NCBI RefSeq assembly: GCF_001704155.1
Contig: NZ_CP016294.1
Location: 3,779,501-3,843,500 of the forward strand
Direction of reading: 5' to 3'
Source: Stenotrophomonas rhizophila
GTDB lineage: Bacteria; Pseudomonadota; Gammaproteobacteria; Xanthomonadales; Xanthomonadaceae
DNA length: 64,000 nucleotides
Shown here: in pieces, positions 57,181-64,000 of the stretch
How the letters are laid out: the number at the start of each line of letters is the position of its first letter
Numbering within the stretch: position 1 is the first letter of the stretch
The notes under the pieces: generated by a model
Databases searched by the model: none
Told to the model about the DNA's origin: nothing
Seen by the model: only the letters and a program-made list of their open reading frames with translations
Translations under genes and position numbers: made by a program

Positions 57181-58254
57181 TCAAGCCGCCTCGGCCAGAC
57201 GCCGCGCGCGCCGCGCACGCACTGCCTCGGCGAGCGCCTCCAGCACCTGCAGCGAACTGTCCCAGCCGATGCAGCCATCGGTGATGCTCTGGCCGTACAC
57301 CAGCGGCTGGCCTTCCACCAGTTCCTGGCGGCCGGCCACCAGATGGCTTTCCACCATGACGCCCACGATGCGCTCTTCGCCTGCCGCCAGCTGTGCATTG
57401 ATGTCGGCGATCACTTTCGGCTGGTTTTCGGGATTCTTGCTGCTGTTGGCGTGGCTGGCATCAATCATCAATCGCGCCGGCAGCTGCGCCTTGGCCAGCG
57501 TCTGGCTGGCGGCATCCACGCTGGCGGCATCGAAGTTGGGCACCTTGCCGCCGCGCAGGATCACGTGGCAATCCGGGTTGCCGGCGGTGGCGACAATGGC
57601 CGTATCGCCCTGTTTGGTCACAGACAGGAAATGGTGCGGGTTGGATGCGGCACCCACCGCGTCGGCGGCGATCTTGATGTTGCCGTCGGTACCGTTCTTG
57701 AAGCCGACCGGGCACGACAGCCCGGAGGCCAGCTCGCGATGCACCTGGCTTTCGGTGGTACGCGCGCCAATCGCGCCCCAGGCAACCAGGTCGGCGATGT
57801 ACTGCGGCGAGATCACATCCAGGAACTCCACGCCGGCCGGCAGGCCCAACTTGTTGATGTCGCGCAGCAGGCCGCGCGCAACGCGCAGGCCCTTGTTGAT
57901 CTGGAAGCTGCCATCCAGGTCCGGGTCGTTGATCAGTCCCTTCCAGCCCACCGTGGTGCGCGGCTTTTCGAAGTAGACGCGCATGACGATTTCCAGTTCG
58001 CCCGCGTACGCATCGCGCAGCGGCTTCAGGCGCTGCGCGTATTCGATCGCCGCGACCGGGTCATGGATCGAGCACGGGCCGATCACCACCGCCAGGCGGT
58101 CATCGCGGCCGTGCAGGATCTCGTGCAGTGCGGCGCGCGAGGCGCTCACCGTGGAGGAAGCTTCATCGTCGCAGGGCAGCATCGCCAACAGCTGCGCCGG
58201 CGGGGTCAACGGTTCGATCTTGCGGATGCGCAGGTCGTCGGTGTGGGGGGGCAT
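57181..58254 (-). CDS. aroG: 3-deoxy-7-phosphoheptulonate (DAHP) synthase, class I
   Basis: This 357-residue enzyme condenses PEP and erythrose-4-phosphate, the first step of aromatic amino acid synthesis. Class I AroG/F/H motifs are present: VVIGPCSIHDPVAAIEYAQR (active-site Cys and substrate loop), MRVYFEKPRTTVGWKGLIND, FLDVISPQYIADLVAWGAIG, and the metal-site His/Glu/Asp set in MIDASHANSSKNPE and GVMVESHLVAG. Feedback specificity (Phe, Tyr or Trp) cannot be read from sequence. The upstream attenuator suggests its level responds to aromatic amino acids. Confidence 0.95.
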   Translation of the reverse strand: MPPHTDDLRIRKIEPLTPPAQLLAMLPCDDEASSTVSASRAALHEILHGRDDRLAVVIGPCSIHDPVAAIEYAQRLKPLRDAYAGELEIVMRVYFEKPRTTVGWKGLINDPDLDGSFQINKGLRVARGLLRDINKLGLPAGVEFLDVISPQYIADLVAWGAIGARTTESQVHRELASGLSCPVGFKNGTDGNIKIAADAVGAASNPHHFLSVTKQGDTAIVATAGNPDCHVILRGGKVPNFDAASVDAASQTLAKAQLPARLMIDASHANSSKNPENQPKVIADINAQLAAGEERIVGVMVESHLVAGRQELVEGQPLVYGQSITDGCIGWDSSLQVLEALAEAVRARRARRLAEAA

Positions 58255-58298
58255 GGGGGTGTCTCCTGGAAGGTGGGGGTCCCCAGCGCGGCGGCAAC

Positions 58299-58328
58299 AA
58301 AAAAGCCGCCAGGTGCGCTGGCGGCTTT
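58299..58328 (-). terminator. Intrinsic terminator (attenuator) in the aroG leader
   Basis: On the minus strand, AAAGCCGCCAG (58328-58318), loop CGCAC and CTGGCGGCTTT (58312-58302) form an 11-bp stem followed by a T run to 58299. It stands between the leader-peptide stop (58352) and the aroG start (58254). Its position before the structural gene marks it as a regulated terminator. Confidence 0.88.
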
Positions 58329-58351
58329 CGGGAATGCGTCTGAAAGTTTCT

Positions 58352-58432
58352 TCAGGGTGAGCGCATGCCTTCCTCCGCCGGTGGCTTCGGAAAGTAATAC
58401 CAAAAGTAGGAATTGGCGTGGCGTGCGTTCAT
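58352..58432 (-). CDS. Aromatic-rich leader peptide of aroG
   Basis: This 26-residue frame runs from ATG at 58432 to TGA at 58352-58354. Residues 8-14 read SYFWYYF: six of seven are aromatic (two Phe, three Tyr, one Trp). Such concentration of the end products of the pathway is the hallmark of a transcription-attenuation leader. Ribosome stalling there when charged tRNAs are scarce should favour an antiterminator over the hairpin at 58299-58328. The Shine-Dalgarno is weak. Confidence 0.82.
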   Translation of the reverse strand: MNARHANSYFWYYFPKPPAEEGMRSP

Positions 58433-58441
58433 TGGGGAGTA

Positions 58442-58470
58442 TTGATAGCACAGGGGTTTGGGAGTGCCAA
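58442..58470 (-). promoter_or_regulatory. Candidate promoter of the aroG leader transcript
   Basis: On minus, TTGGCA (58470-58465) and TATCAA (58447-58442) are 17 bases apart. The leader ATG at 58432 lies about ten bases after the -10, so the transcript would start near the leader start, giving a short or no 5' untranslated region. Confidence 0.62.
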
Positions 58471-58555
58471 CTGTTTCATTCGCAACTGGGGTGCAGTGTT
58501 CAGGGCTGCAGGCCCGACGGTACGATTGGCGCCGAGACCCGGAGGAGTGCCGTGC

Positions 58556-59719
58556 ATGCGCCCGTTCGTCCTGATGTTCTCCCTGTTGATGCCCGCGTCC
58601 GCTGCGCTGGCCGCCGCCCCACCCCACGCGCTGCCGTCCCCGCCTGCGGTGGATGCGCAGATGCAGCGTCTGATGCGGGCAACCCAGGCCCAGGGGCTGG
58701 CGTTGGCCGTGATCGATGATGGCAAGGTCGTGCAGGTGCACGCGGCCGGCAAGCGCAATGCGGCCGGCGAGCCGCTGCAGCCGGACACCATCATGTATGC
58801 CGCGTCGCTGACCAAGGCGGCGTTTGCCTACATGGTGCTGCAGCTGGTGGACGACGGCATCGTGGATCTGGATCGCCCCATCGCCGCCTACCTGGACCGT
58901 CCACTGCCGGAGTATCCGGCCGACAAGCGCTACGCGCCCTGGCCCGACCTGAAGGATGACCCGCGCTGGCAGCAGATCACCCCGCGCATGCTGCTCAGCC
59001 ATCGCAGCGGTTTCTCCAACTTCGCCTTCCTTGAACCGGAGGGAAAACTGCGGCTGCATTTCGACCCGGGCACGCGATATGCGTATTCCGGGGAAGGGCT
59101 GATCCTGCTTCAGTTCGTGCTCGAACAGGGCGTAGGCCTGGACGTGGGCAGGGAAATGCAGCGGCGGGTGTTTGATCGCCTCGGCATGACCCGTACCAGC
59201 ATGACCTGGCGCGCGGACTTCGCCGGCAACCTGGCCGACGGCTGGACCCAGGACGGCAGCACCGAACCGCATGACGAGCGCAGCCGTGTGCGGGCGGCGG
59301 GTTCGATGGACACCACCATCACCGATATCGCGCGGCTTGTCGCCGCACTGGTGAGCGGTGAAGGCCTTTCGCCCGCATCGCGACGTGAGCTGGTGCGCGC
59401 GCAGTGGCCGATCACCACCGCCTCGCAGTTCCCCACGCTGCAGGACGAACTGCCCCCGGCGAAGCGGCGTGCCGACCTTGCCGCCGGGCTGGGCGTGGTG
59501 GTGTTCGACGGCCCGCAGGGCCATGGTTTCTACAAAGGCGGGCATGACGACGCGGTGGGCAACACGATGGTCTGCCTGGCACGTGGCCAGCGCTGCGTGG
59601 TGATCCTGGGCAACGATGTGCGCGCCGAAGCGGCATTCCCCGCACTGGTGCGCTACGTCCTGGGTGACACCGGCGCGCCGTGGACCTGGGAATACGGCAA
59701 CAAGGTGTTTGTCCCCTAA
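58556..59719 (+). CDS. Exported serine hydrolase (beta-lactamase/esterase EstB family)
   Basis: This 387-residue protein has a signal peptide (MRPFVLMFSLLMPASAALAA). It is a class C beta-lactamase-like (serine hydrolase) fold with SLTK (Ser-x-x-Lys) near residue 82, YSG as the Tyr motif near residue 180, and GFYKGG (a Lys-x-Gly-type box) toward the C-terminus. Such proteins include esterases, D-aminopeptidases and penicillin-binding enzymes, so beta-lactam hydrolysis should not be assumed. GGAGGAG precedes the start. It is divergent from aroG and ends at a bidirectional terminator. Confidence 0.9.
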   Translation: MRPFVLMFSLLMPASAALAAAPPHALPSPPAVDAQMQRLMRATQAQGLALAVIDDGKVVQVHAAGKRNAAGEPLQPDTIMYAASLTKAAFAYMVLQLVDDGIVDLDRPIAAYLDRPLPEYPADKRYAPWPDLKDDPRWQQITPRMLLSHRSGFSNFAFLEPEGKLRLHFDPGTRYAYSGEGLILLQFVLEQGVGLDVGREMQRRVFDRLGMTRTSMTWRADFAGNLADGWTQDGSTEPHDERSRVRAAGSMDTTITDIARLVAALVSGEGLSPASRRELVRAQWPITTASQFPTLQDELPPAKRRADLAAGLGVVVFDGPQGHGFYKGGHDDAVGNTMVCLARGQRCVVILGNDVRAEAAFPALVRYVLGDTGAPWTWEYGNKVFVP

Positions 59720-59722
59720 CGA

Positions 59723-59750
59723 AAGAACCCCGCCTTTCGGCGGGGTTCTT
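59723..59750. terminator. Bidirectional terminator between hydrolase and groEL
   Basis: AAGAACCCCGCC (59723-59734) and GGCGGGGTTCTT (59739-59750) form a 12-bp stem with a four-base loop. It ends the hydrolase gene and can also end groEL transcription. Confidence 0.85.
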
Positions 59751-59788
59751 CGTTTACAGCACGACAGGATGTCGCGTGTGCGGGGACC

Positions 59789-61450
<1,662 letters not shown>

Positions 61451-61528
61451 TTATGTGGCGCCGGGCGATGCCCGGCTGCGTTGATCTGAAAAAAGAAGAA
61501 GCGGCGGGGCGAGCCCGGCGGCGCAAAC

Positions 61529-61816
61529 TCAGCCGATGACGGCGAGGATGTCGTCTTCGCGCAGGACCTTGTATTCCACGCCTTCGCTCTTGTAGGTGCT
61601 GCCGGCGTACTGGCCGTAGATCACCTTGTCGCCAACCTTCAGCGACGGCGCGCGCACGCTGCCGTTGTCCAGCGGCTTGCCCGGGCCCACGGCCACGACT
61701 TCACCCTTGGTCGACTTTTCCTTGGCCGAGTCGGGGATGACGATGCCGCCGGCGGAGACTTCGTCGGCTTCGATCGGCTTGACCACAACGCGGTCGTGAA
61801 GCGGCTTGATGTTCAT
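61529..61816 (-). CDS. groES: Co-chaperonin GroES (Hsp10)
   Basis: This 95-residue cap protein has [20 protein letters not shown] (mobile loop follows: [20 protein letters not shown]) and ends in [15 protein letters not shown]. Length and motifs are normal. It is the first gene of the groESL operon. Confidence 0.98.
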   Translation of the reverse strand: MNIKPLHDRVVVKPIEADEVSAGGIVIPDSAKEKSTKGEVVAVGPGKPLDNGSVRAPSLKVGDKVIYGQYAGSTYKSEGVEYKVLREDDILAVIG

Positions 61817-61861
61817 GCATGCCTCTTAAGTTGTTGATTGGTTTGAAAAAGTCCGGCGATA

Positions 61862-61888
61862 TTAGCACTCACCCCAGGTGACTGCCAG
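61862..61888 (-). promoter_or_regulatory. CIRCE-like HrcA operator of groESL (degenerate)
   Basis: On the plus strand, TTAGCACTC (61862-61870) is a perfect left CIRCE half. After nine bases comes GACTGCCAG (61880-61888), matching the expected right half at six of nine positions. CIRCE binds the HrcA repressor. The location between promoter and groES fits, but the right half is degenerate, so HrcA control needs testing. Confidence 0.62.
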
Positions 61889-61899
61889 CACCGCTCGTG

Positions 61900-61919
61900 A
61901 AAAAACCCGCCAGTGCGGG
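61900..61919 (-). terminator. Hairpin with T tract inside the groES leader
   Basis: On minus, CCCGC (61919-61915), loop ACTG and GCGGG (61910-61906) are followed by T6 (61905-61900). The stem is short (5 bp), so termination would be partial, but the location between the heat-shock promoter and groES is unusual. Confidence 0.45.
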
Positions 61920-61928
61920 ACAGGGCAG

Positions 61929-61956
61929 AGATGGTGCTGTCCCGAGCCCTTTCAAG
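61929..61956 (-). promoter_or_regulatory. Sigma-32 heat-shock promoter of groESL
   Basis: On minus, CTTGAAA (61956-61950) and CACCATCT (61936-61929) are separated by 13 bases. This closely matches the RpoH consensus CTTGAAA-N11-16-CCCCATNT. Confidence 0.82.
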
Positions 61957-62095
61957 GGGGTGCCGACGAATTCCCCCCGACCGCCATTTTCTTGACGCGC
62001 GTCCCACTGCGGAGTGCCGAATCCGACAAATCGATAGATGTGTCATATGGATTAGCTAGATTCGGCCAGCAAAACCCAATCACAAGGAGACGTAG

Positions 62096-63880
62096 ATGAG
62101 GTTGCTCACACCGCTGTCCCTGGGGTGCCTGTTGGCGCTGGCCGCTGGTTCCGCCCAGGCGGACGTATTCATCAATGAACTGCACTACGACGACAGCACC
62201 CCGGCCGGGGATGTCGGCGAAGCCATCGAGGTGGTCGCCACCGGCGGCGAGGACCTCAGTACCTACCGGCTGTACCTGTACAACGGCAGCACTCCGTCGG
62301 CGGCCACGGTCTATGCCAACAACGCCGTGCCGGCCGGTACCGCCGCCGGCTGCGGCAAGGCCAGCATCGCCACCGTCACCTACCCCACCAACGGCCTGCA
62401 GAACGGCGCCAACGACGGCATCGCGCTGGTGGATGCCAGCGGCAAGGTCGTCCAGTTCATCAGCTACGAAGGCACCATCACCGCCTCCGGCGGCCCGGCC
62501 GCCGGCCTGACCAGCCAGAACATCCCGGTCAGCGAGAGCAACAGCACCGCCCCGGGCACGTCCCTGCAGCTCACCGGCAGCGGCAGCCAGTACACCCACT
62601 TCACCTGGGCCGGATCGGCTGCGCAGACCTTCGGTGCCTGCAACACCGGCCAGACCTTCAGCGGCGGCGGCAGCACCGGGCCCAATACCCCGCCGTCGGT
62701 GAGCACCACCACCCCGGAACAGGGCGCAACCAGCTTCCCGGCCGCTGCCGACCTGGCCGTGACCTTCAGTGAAAGCGTCACCGTCAGCGCCGGTGCGTTC
62801 ACCCTGAGCTGCGGCCAGTCCGGCACGGTGCCGCTCACCCACGCCAGCAGCGGTACCCGCTTCACCCTGTCCACCAACACCGCACTGGTGGCCGGCGAAG
62901 CCTGCCGCTTCGACATACGCGCCGCGCGCATCAAGGACGCCCAGGGCGCACGACCGGCGGCCGACACGCGCATCGCGTTCACCGTGGCCGCCGGCGGTAC
63001 CGATCCCGGTCCGGACCCGGATCCGGGCAGCTACTACTCGAAGGTCAACACCTCCAGCCCCGGCCAGCTGCGCTGCTCGCTGCACGCCACCATCAAGGGC
63101 CACACCTCGTACCCGTACAGCGGCACGGGCACAAGCACGTGGACCATCCTGGAAATCGCCGACGAGGATCCCAACAACAGCGGCCGCATCCTGGACGCGT
63201 ACCGCAACCGCAGCTACGCCAAGGTCACCGACCGGGCCGGCACCGGCAGCGGGCTGACCTACAACCGCGAGCACACCTGGCCCAATTCACTGGGCTTTGC
63301 CAGCACCACCGGCGACAAGGGCCTGCCGTACGCGCCCTATACCGACACCCACATGCTGTACCTGACCGATGCGCAGTGGAACGCGGACCGCGGCAACAAG
63401 CCGTTCGCCAAGTGCGACAGCAACTGCGGCGAGCGCGCCACCGAGGCCAACAACGGCACCGGCGGGGGAAGTGGCGGCTACCCGGGCAATTCCAACTGGG
63501 TACGCACCCCGGACGGGAATGCCGGCACCTTCGAGGTGTGGGGCCACCGCAAGGGCGACATGGCGCGTGCGGTGATGTACATGGCGATCCGTTATGAGGG
63601 CGGCAAGGACGCAGCCACCGGCCAGTCCGAACCGGACCTGGAGCTGACCGACGACCGCAGCAGGATCGTGAAGACCTCCGCCTCGCCGGCCTACATGGGC
63701 CTGCTCTCGACCCTGATCGACTGGCACCTGTCCGACCCGCCGGATGCTGCAGAAAAAGCCCGCAATGAAGTGATCTACAGCTTCCAGGGCAACCGCAACC
63801 CGTTCATCGACCACCCGGAATGGGGTACGCCCGCCCTGTTCACGTCGGCCAAGCCGGCAACCTGCGAGTTGGCGAACTGA
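62096..63880 (+). CDS. Secreted lamin-tail/endonuclease I protein
   Basis: This 594-residue protein has a signal peptide (MRLLTPLSLGCLLALAAGSA). A lamin-tail domain (about residues 23-175: VFINELHYDDSTPAGDVGEA, the LTD start) follows, then an Ig-like Big_5 domain (about 200-300) and a Gly/Asp/Pro linker. The C-terminal domain (about 310-575) is endonuclease I (EndA/NucM family), with YNREHTWPNSLG carrying the His-metal finger (His near residue 393) and DTHMLYLTDAQWNADRGNKP. It likely degrades extracellular DNA for nutrient or biofilm use. It is divergent from groESL. Confidence 0.9.
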   Translation: MRLLTPLSLGCLLALAAGSAQADVFINELHYDDSTPAGDVGEAIEVVATGGEDLSTYRLYLYNGSTPSAATVYANNAVPAGTAAGCGKASIATVTYPTNGLQNGANDGIALVDASGKVVQFISYEGTITASGGPAAGLTSQNIPVSESNSTAPGTSLQLTGSGSQYTHFTWAGSAAQTFGACNTGQTFSGGGSTGPNTPPSVSTTTPEQGATSFPAAADLAVTFSESVTVSAGAFTLSCGQSGTVPLTHASSGTRFTLSTNTALVAGEACRFDIRAARIKDAQGARPAADTRIAFTVAAGGTDPGPDPDPGSYYSKVNTSSPGQLRCSLHATIKGHTSYPYSGTGTSTWTILEIADEDPNNSGRILDAYRNRSYAKVTDRAGTGSGLTYNREHTWPNSLGFASTTGDKGLPYAPYTDTHMLYLTDAQWNADRGNKPFAKCDSNCGERATEANNGTGGGSGGYPGNSNWVRTPDGNAGTFEVWGHRKGDMARAVMYMAIRYEGGKDAATGQSEPDLELTDDRSRIVKTSASPAYMGLLSTLIDWHLSDPPDAAEKARNEVIYSFQGNRNPFIDHPEWGTPALFTSAKPATCELAN

Positions 63881-63889
63881 GGCATCCCG

Positions 63890-63993
63890 GGTTGCCGGCC
63901 AGGCGCCGGCACCAGGGCAATACGGTGCGCCGGCCACCCGCCGGTGCCACCGGGATTCGATTCTCCGGCCGGTTCCCAGGCGGAACCGGCCGG
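63890..63993. repeat. Three GC-rich hairpins after the nuclease gene
   Basis: An imperfect hairpin centres near 63902 (TGCCGGC/GCCGGCA). A second lies at about 63924-63945. A third is perfect: CCGGCCGGTTCC (63965-63976) with GGAACCGGCCGG (63982-63993) and a five-base loop. They may be REP-type repeats or terminators; the window ends here. Confidence 0.6.
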
Positions 63994-64000
63994 CATCGCC

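Noticed and set aside
58556..59719. Beta-lactam resistance gene
   Set aside because: The fold includes SxxK, but the Tyr motif is YSG rather than YxN and the third box is KGG-like in an esterase context. Calling it a beta-lactamase would go beyond the evidence.

Overview
The window is a GC-rich chromosomal segment that reads as a member of the Xanthomonadaceae, most likely Stenotrophomonas. The housekeeping proteins (rpoD, topA, priA, dprA, fmt, def, rsmB, groESL, aroG) are of gammaproteobacterial type. The intergenic regions carry repeated GTAG-plus-hairpin sequences of the kind described as SMAG/REP elements in S. maltophilia. No database search was run; family calls come from reading motifs in the translated sequence.

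Layout. 1-10.6 kb: a partial gene, a TonB-dependent receptor, a tmRNA gene that appears circularly permuted (minus strand, about 3063-3380), a DUF2236 protein, a metallo-beta-lactamase-fold hydrolase, two exported alpha/beta hydrolases, and a LysR regulator divergent from an NTF2-like/SDR gene pair. 10.6-17.7 kb is an accessory stretch that ends at a tRNA-Ile(CAU) gene. It holds a broken DUF2306 gene, a Fic protein behind two identical palindromic repeats, small lipoproteins, a DUF2442-HTH protein, a toxin-tail remnant next to a small lipoprotein, and a three-gene operon of unknown function with 4-bp overlaps.

18-24.8 kb: rpoD, dtd, an LpxL-type acyltransferase, ribA and a pair of bacterial PH-domain membrane proteins. 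24.8-31.0 kb is an LPS-assembly cluster with a CDP-glycerol-transferase-like protein, GT2, GT4, an O-antigen-ligase-like protein and a GT39 transferase. 31.0-42.0 kb is a translation and DNA-maintenance block: rsmB-fmt-def on minus; lysM-dprA-smg, two GYF-domain proteins, topA and tsaC on plus. 42-50 kb: two DUF4124 proteins, an SDR, a small lipoprotein, sppA, a MATE exporter, and a DUF3106 protein paired with a sigma-like/transmembrane fusion.

50-64 kb: priA (with two perfect DnaA boxes upstream), a GST, a type II NADH dehydrogenase, a GIY-YIG protein, a tandem glycine riboswitch in front of a TRIC-family channel gene, a TacAT-like toxin-antitoxin pair, aroG behind an apparent aromatic-leader-peptide attenuator, a serine hydrolase, groESL with sigma-32 and CIRCE-like sites, and a secreted lamin-tail/endonuclease I protein.

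The strongest candidates for something beyond routine annotation are the permuted tmRNA, the aroG attenuator, the uncharacterised 16.2-17.5 kb operon, and the DnaA-box palindrome before priA.
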